From: Climacium dendroides
Lineage: Eukaryota > Streptophyta > Bryopsida > Hypnales > Climaciaceae
NCBI GenBank assembly: GCA_950106755.1
Contig: OX467089.1
Location: 21,619,345 to 21,683,344 of the forward strand
Length of the DNA stretch: 64,000 nucleotides
Direction: 5' to 3'
Position 1 is the stretch's first letter. Each line of letters starts with the position of its first letter. Positions 1 to 9,230 of this stretch are shown one piece after another. The translations under genes were made by a program, and so were the position numbers. Below the pieces are notes generated by a model. That model saw nothing but the letters and a program-made list of their open reading frames with translations. It did not search any database and was not told the DNA's origin.

Positions 1-83
1 CCTGCTTAGCATGTTTGGTATACAAACAACACTTGAACAATAAGGCTTTCACTCTATGATCCTCATCTGCAGAGACATCTACT

Positions 84-281
84 ATCATGTCACTGATAAT
101 CTAAAATGCTGTGGAGGATGTCAAAGAAGACGTCTTTCATGACAATATTATCATGTCACTAAAAATATAGAATGTTGTGGAGGATATCAGAGAAGACGTC
201 TTTCATGACAATATTATCATGTCACTAAAAATATAGAATGTTGTGGAGGATATCAGAGAAGACGTCTTTCATGACAATATG
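84..281 (+). repeat. 66-bp tandem repeat, three copies
   Basis: Units start at 84, 150 and 216, exactly 66 bases apart. Each begins ATCATGTCACT and contains GAAGACGTCTTTCATGAC, with an AGACGTCT palindrome at the core. Copies two and three are nearly identical and copy one is more diverged. The position near the 5' side of a CACTA transposase gene suggests a subterminal or promoter-proximal repeat block that transposase might bind; that role is inferred. Confidence 0.9.
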
Positions 282-510
282 TTTGCATAGCAAGTATTAA
301 CAAGTATGATGTCTTCGTGCAGGAGCTCTGCCACCCAAGTGAAAATTGTTCAAATGAATTGTGTACACATGTAGTAGCTCTACAGTGCCCATGGCCTACC
401 GTACCAATGTAGATGCACGTCGACGTCAAATCACCGTACGAATTACGGATGATGGTCGCACACTACGCCACATTCCTATAGGTGACTTGATATTGCAAAC
501 GGAGTTGTGA

Positions 511-678
511 GTGGCCACTGAGAACAACATACGCTCTTACAGGTGTCCTTGTAGAGATTGCAAGGGCTCATGTCGAAAAAGTATTGAAGTTATTCGACGA
601 CACCATGCAACGGTGGGTCGGGATCCCTTCATCAAAGAATCCATCCTTGGGGGAGACCCCCCGGATGGCTACCCCTCT
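511..678 (+). pseudogene. N-terminal transposase-associated (zinc-binding-like) fragment of the CACTA transposase
   Basis: In frame 1 this stretch reads ..NNIRSYRCPCRDCKGSCRKS.., followed by a VIRRHH segment and IKESILGGD. The CPC..C pattern followed by a His-rich helix resembles the transposase-associated domain that precedes Transposase_21 in plant CACTA proteins. It is in the same frame as the main exon starting near 691 and is separated from it by one stop (TGA, 679-681); another TGA (508-510) lies just upstream. Either these are nonsense mutations or a small intron removes the stop. I favour decay. Confidence 0.6.
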
Positions 679-690
679 TGAGGTCTATGG

Positions 691-2181
691 GTGGAGGATG
701 TTGCTTTTGACGATGATGTTCGAGAAGGTGTTGGTTCAGATGAGGTACCTGACATAGGCAACATTCATGCAGATGTTAGAAATGATATGCAAGAAGACGT
801 TTCTCCTCTTTTGGATGAATATCATGAGGTCCAACGTCAGGTGATGGAGGCCTTTGATAGGGGGGATGCGTTGCACGAGGAGTCTGGGCCTATGCAAGAA
901 GAGGTTGATGAGGATGACATTGCTGCGGACACAATGGATGGCTTGGACGAATTGTACCAAGAAGCAACCACAGCCGTCTTTCCAGGTTCAAAGACAAGCA
1001 TTGTTTCGGCCACTATTATCCTAATGAACATGTGCAATGTCTTCCATGTGAGCAACAAATTTACTGATGAGTTGTTCCGCTTCCTTCATGTGGATTTGTT
1101 GCCATCGGGGAACAAGTTGCCTGGCAACCACTATGAGGCACACCGAAGCATTCGCTGCCTAGGCTTGAGTTACAACAATGTTCACGCATGCCCTAATGGG
1201 TGTGTACTTTTTGAAGACGAATATGCCAACCTAAACACTTGCCCTAAGTGTGGCCAAGGTCGTTGGATTTTTGGGACAGACAAAGTTCCGTCCAAGGTCA
1301 TTCGGCATTTTCCTTTAATTCCTAGACTTAAACGCATGTGGAGGTCGTCTGAGATAGCACGCATGCTGACAAGCTATAAAAAACATGTCAGCAATGACGG
1401 CATCATGCGCTCAGTTGTGGACAGCCCTGCATGGAAACATGTTGATACAGACATCGCTTTTGACAACTTTGGTTCTGAGATTCGCAACCTCCGTCTAGGT
1501 TTGGCCTTAGACGGTGTCAATTCTTTCAAGTTGAACAACACAAATTGGTCTACATGGCCTGTGCTAATCTTGATTTACAACCTGGAGCCATGGTTTGTCA
1601 CCAAGAAATTCTTCATTTCTTTGTGCATTTTGATTTCAGGGAAGAAGTCACCTACTTCTAACAATATAGACGTCTTCATGCGCCCCCTACTAAATGAGTT
1701 GCATGAATTGTGGCATGGTGTTGGAGCCCAAGATTTCTCCCAACCCATAGGAAGTCGAAGTTTTACATTGCGCGCATTGCTGTTCTGGACAATCTCAGAT
1801 TTCCCAGCTTTAGGATTGATTTCAGGACTTTGTTGCAAGGGCTATAGGGGCTGCCCTTCTTGTGGACTAGATACAGATTCACGCATGGCAAAGACAGGTG
1901 ATGTGCTCCATAATGGACGCACAAGGGGTTCGAAGATTGTATATGGTGGAGCCCGTCGTTATTTACCTCGCAACCACCCTTATCGACGGAATAGAAGATT
2001 TAATGGCAAGGTGGAGCACTGTTGCGTGCCAAGGATCATGTCGGGGCAAGATGTCATTCGCTATGCGGCATGGCGACAATCATACTTGGATATGGGCGGA
2101 AAAGAGAATGGACCTGATGATCCAGTGCATACAACTGGGGTGAAGCGTTTGAGTGCTTTCTATGAGTTTGATTATTGGAAG
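691..2181 (+). pseudogene. CACTA transposase exon 1 (Transposase_21 / tnp2 core)
   Basis: This exon encodes the catalytic part of a plant CACTA transposase, which cuts and rejoins DNA at CACTA termini in the nucleus. Counting from 691, there is an acidic stretch (about residues 1-90), a zinc-ribbon-like CPNGC...CPKCGQGRW block (about 167-190), a FPLIPRLKRMW block and the strongly conserved LRLGLALDGVNSF (Asp near residue 274). These are followed by WTISDFPALG (Asp near 370) and KGYRGCPSCG (about 383-390). All are hallmark Transposase_21 blocks. The exon ends in YWK at 2181, with a donor GTAAAA at 2182. Position 691 is GTG, not ATG, so the true start probably lies upstream, beyond the TGA at 679. 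No stop occurs inside this exon. Confidence 0.9.
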
Positions 2182-2432
2182 GTAAAACATAAAGTCTCTG
2201 ACATGTTTTGTACGCTGAGGACGTCAAGGTAGACGACGCATGCAACAAATGTAGACATGCACATGTTGTATGTGGCATGTCTAATCTAGTATGATGTCAC
2301 AGAGAGTGCTGGAATGGATGTCATTGGAGGCTACTGTTTGGACATGAGCATTTGAACTATAAGTTTAGGTTGCTTTGTAATGTAAGTTCACTAACAAATG
2401 TTTGCGTTGAATTATTGTGTCTGTGATTGCAG
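2182..2432 (+). other. Intron 1 of the CACTA transposase gene
   Basis: The donor GTAAAACAT follows AAG at 2181 and the acceptor TGTGATTGCAG ends at 2432. Removing these 251 bases joins ..FDYWK to NLLERHVLDPMHCEKN.. in phase 0, exactly the junction expected in tnp2 proteins. The splice signals are intact although the gene is not. Confidence 0.8.
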
Positions 2433-2780
2433 AACTTGTTGGAACGCCACGTCCTTGATCCCATGCATTGTGAGAAGAACTTGTGTAAAAACATTGTCAA
2501 GACTTTACTTAGAATGAATGATAGTCCAGGAAGTCGGAGGGATGCTGAGGACCTAGGCATTCGGGAAGAGATTTGGTTGCAAGCCCCACAAAGACAGCAA
2601 GACCAATTCTATATGCCACATGCCCCATTCATCTTGAATCCTAACGAACGAAGGGAGTTCATTGCAATTGTATCGAACATTAGAACTCCCACAAACTATG
2701 TGGGAAGCATTCACAAGCGCTTGGTGGACGGAAAATTACAATACATGAAGACACATGATTATCATGTACTAATGCAGTAG
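2433..2780 (+). pseudogene. CACTA transposase exon 2
   Basis: The exon reads NLLERHVLDPMHCEKNLC.., then a segment rich in RKE/PQ, then YVGSIHKRLVDGKL and ends KTHDYHVLMQ. DPMHCEKN matches the conserved tnp2 DVMHIEKNV block, and HDYHVLMQ matches the conserved HDCHVLMQQ. The codon after the last Q is TAG (2778-2780), directly before a GTACC donor at 2781. Family proteins have a second Gln there, so this looks like CAG changed to TAG, a nonsense mutation at the exon edge. Confidence 0.87.
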
Positions 2781-3091
2781 GTACCTTGAAAAAGCTCTCT
2801 TGTTGGAAATTTTGATAAAGTGGTCATTGCGCAAAAAGTAGATTTTACTCTCAGAATCCAAAAGTATGTTCCTTCAAACATACCAAATGACACCACTCTC
2901 ACAAATGTGATGTCAAAATAAACACGTAGCTGGATCTGCTCAAACATTACAATTGACGTGGGTACCAATGTTTTTGATTCTAATGCTCGTGCATATTAGG
3001 GCTAATGCCTAATGACTTCTATCATTGTCCTACACTGCCCCTAGTCATAATCTAAACTGATTATTGTGTATGTGTGCAATGTCATTGGTAG

Positions 3092-3645
3092 ATCCTTCCC
3101 CTAGCGGTTCGTGGTGTCTTGGATGAAACCGTGCGTTTGGCTATAATCAAAATGAGTAGAGTTTTCCAGCGCCTCTGTGCTAAAGAGGTACATGAAGCTG
3201 ATGAGGAGGAAATGATGCGCGATGTTGTCATGGCCACTTGTGTGTTGGAGAAGGAGTTCCCAACAACGTTTCTAAACATCATGACTCACCTTCCGACACA
3301 TTTGGTTCAACAGTTGTTCAAATGTGGCCCAGTTCATTGCAGGTGGATGTACCCTATTGAGCGCTACATGAAGACATTGAAGGATTATGTAAGAACATTT
3401 GCGCATCCTGAAGATAGCATTGCAGAAGGGTACCAAATGGAGGACACACTTGGTTTTTGCACAGAGTACATGAGACAATATAGAGGAACATCCCACCGCG
3501 TATGGGACCCAGATGAGGATGCAACCATGAATGATGAAATTCTGCATTCAAATTGCAAGCGGAAGCGTAAGATGTCCGATCAATTTCGTGGCTTCGCACA
3601 TGCTTTTGTCTTAGACAATGCAGCATGTCTCGAAGAATGGCGCCA
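3092..3645 (+). pseudogene. CACTA transposase exon 3 (DUF4218-like)
   Basis: The acceptor TTGGTAG ends at 3091. The exon opens ILPLAVRGVLDETVRLAI and contains FLNIMTHLPTHLVQQ and CRWMYPIERYMKTLKDYV, then EDSIAEGYQMEDTLGFC. These are the hallmark blocks of the domain that follows Transposase_21 in plant CACTA proteins (DUF4218). The donor at 3646 is a strong GTGAGT and leaves the exon in phase 2 (..CGC CA). No stop is seen inside. Confidence 0.88.
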
Positions 3646-3976
3646 GTGAGTGTGACGAATTCTTTGTCTCCCAAAGTTAAAATATATGTAGCTTCTATAA
3701 GCATCTTGGGATCATGCAGTCCATGACCTTTTCATACAGTAGGTCCTTTATTGTTCAGGTCAATGTTGTATTAGACAAAGGCAGAGGAACATGTCCTCGT
3801 CATTTGTCAAAGAGGATGTCTGTTTTGATGTATTTGGGGACATAGGGCATGACACAGAATAGAGAAATTGGACATCAGATCAGACATGGCGATACATGTC
3901 AACGCCTGTGCAGACAGGAGCCGCCTGAGCCGTCTCTTCTACTAGTTTTGCTAATTTTTGGTATACTTGCATGCAG

Positions 3977-4832
3977 GGAGTACATTGCTGCAAGAACACA
4001 AAGATGGCAAGAGAGGGAAATATTTAGAAGGGACTTCAGGCGACGACACCCTACAATGGCCGTGCATTATCCAATTGAATTGCTTGACTTGCCTCCTTTC
4101 TCTAATTGGTTGACAACAAAAGTAAAAATGCTTCAAGATGAAGGTGAAAATGTTCATTTGGATATTGTGCAATATAGCCAACCACCACAGAGATTTGCTA
4201 TCGCGCACCGCCAAATGTATGCATTTGGAATGCACTTGCGCGTGCGTAGTGCAAAAGCTGGACTAGTAACACGCGATTCAGGTGTTGTGGCTTCTTTCTC
4301 TCAACAACTTCGATGGGGGGTTCGCAATGGCCAACCCCTAGAGAGAACCAATGAATACGTGGGCTACATCGAAGAGATTCTAGAGCTTGACTACAAGAAT
4401 CATTGCACCACAATCCTTGTGTGTGATTGGATTCAACAGAGTCGAGATCCTCGCTTTCCAAACATGAAGAGGGATCAATATGGCTTCAGCATGGCAAACT
4501 TCAAGCGGATGGCCGAGTGCATGCAGACTCATTTGCATTCCCGTTGCATGTACAACAAGTTTTTTTTTCTGATGATCCAAGAAGACAAGGCTGGAAAATA
4601 GTATGCCGTACAGACGTTAGGGGAAGACGTACGTGGGCAATTAGAGGTGCACCAGCCAATTCCTAGTGTGATAGATGTGGGTCGGGACTCAAACTTTGTT
4701 GGGCTCCAACCGCAGATGCTTGACTTAGATCCCGTAAGACAAGCAGCTGCAGATGGTGGCGTCTTTGTTTCAGTAGCAAGGGAGGACAATAGAGAAGAAG
4801 AGGAAGCTTCAGAATTGGAAGAAGAAGCATAG
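3977..4832 (+). pseudogene. CACTA transposase exon 4 and C-terminus (DUF4216-like), frameshifted
   Basis: The acceptor ATGCAG ends at 3976. Joining 3645 to 3977 completes a Gln codon and continues EYIAARTQRWQEREIF, so the 331-bp intron is well supported. The exon then runs through PIELLDLPPFSNWL, a RQMYAFGMHL block, TRDSGVVASF and EYVGYIEEILELDY, typical of DUF4216. At about 4505-4525 the reading moves to another frame, where ADSFAFPLHVQQVFFSDDP is the conserved block. Between about 4610 and 4650 it moves again, to a frame ending in an acidic EEEEASELEEEA tail with a stop at 4832. Two frameshifts plus the upstream stops make this a pseudogene. Confidence 0.82.
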
Positions 4833-5342
4833 AGTTCAAGAACTGAAATCGCAGAAGTAGAGCTGCCTTGTCCAGCGGAATGTAGCATAAGATGTCTTCT
4901 GTGAGAAGAAAACAATTTCAGGAGACGTCTAAGTTGGCATCCTCATTGACAGGTTTAGTATTAGTGCATGACATGCATGCTGTAAATGAGCATAACATCT
5001 AATTTTCCATGTTTATGAGGGTAAGATATGTTTGAGAAATTGTTGTTCATTTCCACTTCCACATTAGCAATTCACCATGTTTGCATGGACATTTTCACTT
5101 CCAAGTGCCTCTACATTTTTCTTGTACCATAGAAAAAGAGAAAAGAGTTGTCCACAAAAAAATTGTAAAAATGAACTTAAGAAAGAAGGGTTTCTCAAAG
5201 GTATGGTTAGAAATGAAGAAAAAATAATGTTACATATCAATTTGACATGCAAAAGTCCATGTGATGTCTACTATAGGTAGGTACAACTGACATCCATATA
5301 AAAAAATAATGGAAAATAAAACAATTAAATCAATTAAAAAAA
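4833..5342. other. Non-coding interior of the CACTA element
   Basis: AT-rich sequence after the transposase stop. An AGACGTCT-like motif (GGAGACGTCT near 4920) echoes the repeats at the 5' side. I see no credible gene. Confidence 0.5.
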
Positions 5343-6415
5343 ATGCCATGTCTTTATTCTACACATGCATATTCTCAATCGAAAAGTGAAATAGAGAAAG
5401 CCAAAAAAAATATGCAAACCAAAAAAAAAATTGGTATAGGATGGTAAAACCCGGGAAAAGGGTTCACTTTAATTTTTTTATTTGAAAAAGATTTTGAAAC
5501 TAATTGAAGGACTCTAAAGCCAAAAAATGAAGAAGGCTACATTATTTCAAAGGGCTCCATGTCCAGTGACATTATTTTTTTTTCAAGGAAGAGGGAAAAT
5601 GAAGGGTACATGGCAATTTGGCCTTGGAAGAAAATGCCAAGTCTTTAGTCTATACATGCATATTCTCAATCGAAAAGTGAAATAGAGAAAGCCAAAAAAA
5701 ATATGCAAACGAAAAGAAAATGGTATAGGATGGTAAAACCCGGGAAAACGGTTAACTTTAATTTTTTTATTTGAAAAAGATTTTGAAACTAATTGAAGGA
5801 CTCTAAAGCCAAAAAATGAAGAAGGCTACATTATTTCAAAGGGCTCCATGTCTAGTGGCATTATTTTTTTTTCAAGGAAGAGGGAAAATGAAGGGTACAT
5901 GGCAATTTGGCCTTGGAAGAAAATGCCAAGTCTTTAGTCTATACATGCATATTCTCAATCGAAAAGTGAAATAGAAAAAGCCAAAAAAAATATGCAACCC
6001 AAAAAAAAATTGGTATAGGATGATAAAACCCGGGAAAAGGGTTCACTTTAATTTTTTTATTTGAAAAAGATTTTGAAACTAATTGAAGGACTCTAAAGCC
6101 AAAAAATGAAGAAGGCTACATTATTTCAAAGGGCTCCATGTCCAGTGACATTATTTTTTTTTTCAAGGAAGAGGGAAAATGAAGGGTACATGGCAATTTG
6201 GCCTTGGAAGAAAATGCCAAGTCTTTAGTCTATACATGCATATTCTCAATCGAAAAGTGAAATAGAGAAAGCCAAAAAAAATATGCACCCAGAAAAAAAA
6301 TTGGTATAGGATGATAAAATCCGGGAAAAGGGTTCACTTTGTTTATTTGAAAAAGCCTTTGAAACTAATTCAAGGAATCCAAAGCCAAAAAATGAAGAAG
6401 ACCACATTATTTCAA
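5343..6415 (+). repeat. ~290-bp tandem array, four units (last one partial)
   Basis: The landmark ATGCCA(A/T)GTCTTTA recurs at 5343, 5634, 5923 and 6214, giving periods of 291, 289 and 291. Each unit carries CATGCATATTCTCAATCG, an A-run, a GGTAAAACCCGGGAAAA-like block (GATAAAATCCGGG in unit 4), and ends with GGCCTTGGAAGAAA. The fourth unit diverges and fades near 6415. The array sits inside the CACTA element between the transposase gene and the 3' terminus. Confidence 0.92.
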
Positions 6416-7151
6416 AAGTCATTCATTTGATGAATCCTATGAGTGTGAAAGAATGTAAAGCAAAATATTTAACCTTCTATGTTTGATATTGTAGATGCAA
6501 TTAGCATCATTTGCCTAGTGCATCCATTCTTTGACAAACCTTTGTTGTCCACAAATGTTATTAATAATTGCAAACATCTTTCTCTTGTAAATGTAATTTT
6601 ATTACATTTTTTTAGTGAAAATTTTGCCAAATAAATTTTAAACTATGTTGACATCTTTTAAAAATGAAGTAGACTATGTTCCCATCCATTTTACAATTTG
6701 TTATACATGTTGTGGTCACTATAAAAGTCTATATAAGAAACACCCAAAAATCCATAATCAGCCCTGCACCTATACCTTGAAACATCCATCCAATTCATCC
6801 AAGAGAAACACCTGCCCTTCCCTGCCTTTTTTGGCTTAGGGCAGCGTCTACCCGCAGTCAGCAGTGACTGGATCGACGTCTGACGCAGTGAAAACAAACG
6901 CAGTTGCTGACGTGGACTTAACTTGTTGTTGTAGATGTCTGGAAAAATTTTGTCATGTTTTTTTCAACATCACCCAAAATAGGCATGTTTTTCGTGACGT
7001 GAATGTGTTTTTCTAAAAACGTAGCCCGTCTTCTCCGACATTGCACAAAATTTAGACTCCACTGGTTGTCAATCAAGTGACGTAGTGATGTCTAAAAAAA
7101 CAACTGCACGTTTTTGGAAAACAACCCCCAAAACGCAGTTTTCTTATAGTG
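6416..7151 (+). repeat. 3' subterminal region and right terminus of the CACTA element
   Basis: From about 6840 the sequence becomes less AT-rich and carries repeated short motifs (GACGTCTGACG, GATGTCT, GTGACGT, CATGTTTTT). It ends GGAAAACAACCCCCAAAACGC..CTTATAGTG at 7151. The same layout, with GATGTCT motifs and the ACAACCCCCAAAACG block, closes the element ending at 47746. Confidence 0.78.
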
Positions 7152-9230
7152 ATAGGAGGTTGGCCTCCTACAATGGTTTGAGTGGTTTGACCTCTAATGA
7201 ATGCTTCTTGGTTTTTTTTAAGCCAATTATACTTATGGTATCCAAAGGAATGATTTCTATGATCATCAATTTGTCCTTTAAGGATTAAACATTAATCCAT
7301 ACATGCATACCAAATCATTGAAGCCTTGTGGTTGAAATCTACAATTTACAAATTAAACCTTTCCAATCGCATCTTTTCTTATACAATTAGTAAGTGGGTC
7401 TAATTTCAAGCACTTTTTTTTAACAAGCTTTAGTGTTATTAGAGCCAAATCTAGTAGTGACAATTATTACACTTCTCTAAATGCATAGTCCGAGCACCAT
7501 GAATTAAGAAAGGTTCTACAACAAAAGTCACAACTTTTAAAAAACTACTCAAAGCTACAGTTTTGAGACTTTCGTGATGTTGAAGTAAGCTTTGACTTAC
7601 TAAAGGAGTGAACCCATTTCCAACCATCAACCCATTCTCATAACTTAAACTCCTCTATTTCTAATCAGCTTTTTTGTAGGTGCCAACACACATACAAAAT
7701 GGTCAATAGGAGCAACAAAAATGTCATGAGGTGTACATTGAAAGCATAAAATAATCACAACGTATACATTGAAAGCCACAATGATCATCTCCATTAGTTT
7801 TGTAAATAGACTCTATTGGAAATTGGTTTGTCTATAGATCAAGAATGAAACAAACAGAATCTTTAGTAAAAAAATTCATGATAATTTTGTTTTTGAGGGA
7901 AAAAATGTCAAAAATTATGAATCTATTTCTCTACATGGAAATTTTTTCCTCCACCTTCTCCATACTACAAATAGGTTGAATTGCTTAACCCATGAACAAC
8001 AATGCGACCATTTTTTAGTTGATGAATGACATAGAATCTTTGCATGTAGGACAAAAGTGCAACTATTCATCTTTGAAATTTTGCATGAAAAGGGGAGGTC
8101 TTATATGGTAGTTTGACTTCCAATGAGTGCTTTTGCATTTTTTAAGCCAACAATTCACACAATACCCAAATAGTTGATTTCCACGGTGACTGGCTTGTTG
8201 TGCAAGGGTTAAGTGGTTGGAAATAGGGCGTCATCCTGATACATGAGCTTTGCCATTTTGTGAGCAATGATACGCAGCTTAATGTAAGGTACGATAAGCT
8301 CAGTGGGAGATTATAAAAAAGAATTGGCGGAGAAACCAACACTCTCACGGCAATTGGTTCTCACTTCTCACATGTGAACGCAAAAACTTGTATCACACGA
8401 AATTGTTTGCATTCGGTGGACGTTGCAGTACGACGTTGTGTGCACCGAATGGCGGTGGTAAACATATAAAAAATTCCGTTGCTGATCCCACTCTCGAGTG
8501 GAAAGTGTAAACAATGCTCCCAACTGTCTCAAATGTAAACGCAGGCGACCGAAATTCAAACCCAAGGAAGCTTAAGTTACAGCGAACGAATGAATTCAAG
8601 TTTCATTTCACCTCCGTACAACAGATTTATCAGTTATGAATGCCACTGGGACGAATGGCCCACTGACTGACTTCAGCCAGTGGAAGGACTCGGACTCTCG
8701 GAGAGAGAGAGAGAAGGACTCCCCAATTTTAAATTTCGCTTTAAGTGTAACATGAGCCAAGCCTTTTCAATGTCCTGTTCCACTAACTTAACTTACTATC
8801 CTTAAGTAGAACTTAGAGCCATTATCAAAGCTTGAACTCTTTTCTGTTGGCTACCTATTCTGGGAAACAGGAAGCCATTAATTAATAAGTTACAGTAGCC
8901 CCCGCCTCCAGCTATTTGAATTTTCCGGCCACAGTAGCCCTCCTTCCGTCCCCACTTTGCCAATCTCATGATGCTCATTTGCGCTCCCAAAGTCCATCCC
9001 CAGAAGCTCTCAGTCCTGCTGCTCAATTCTCTGGGCATTCTCCTTGTTGGGTAAACTCCTCCACCTCTTGTGATCTCTGACATTTCTTTCCTGTCTGTTC
9101 GAATGGCTTGGGCAGCTTGTTTGCTTGTAGTACAGGAAGTTGTTACTTGGTGGAGGTATGTGTAGATAGCAAGAGTTTGGACTTTGGAGTTGCGAAGAGA
9201 GTGAGAAAAGCAAGAGAGTGAGAAGAGACC
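7152..9230. other. Intergenic region upstream of the lipid-transfer gene
   Basis: No gene seen. Two diverged direct copies of a ~110-bp repeat lie at about 7177-7290 and 8108-8215; they share a GTTTGACYTCYAATGARTGCTT start and TTTTTTAAGCCAA. A short GA microsatellite occupies 8699-8716. Base composition becomes more GC-rich from about 8880 towards the gene. I could not identify a clear TATA box in the last 200 bases before the start codon. Confidence 0.5.
8699..8716 (+). repeat. GA microsatellite
   Basis: GGAGAGAGAGAGAGAAGG about 520 bases upstream of the lipid-transfer gene start. GA tracts are common in plant promoters and 5' regions; a regulatory role here is only possible. Confidence 0.7.

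Larger units (their letters stand above)
1..7151 (+). mobile_element. CACTA (En/Spm) DNA transposon, 3' portion, decayed autonomous type
   Basis: The right end is visible: the sequence ends in TTTTCTTATAGTG at 7151, the reverse complement of a CACTATAAGAAAA terminus, preceded by ACAACCCCCAAAACGC. The same terminal block closes the element at 44071-47746, which defines a family. Inside are a tnp2-type transposase gene (about 511-4832), a 66-bp tandem array upstream and a ~290-bp tandem array downstream. GATGTCT/AGACGTCT-like motifs recur near the end, as expected for subterminal transposase-binding repeats. The 5' terminus lies outside the window, so the full length and the target duplication (ATA follows the right end) cannot be checked. 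The coding damage described below suggests it no longer makes a full transposase. Confidence 0.88.
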
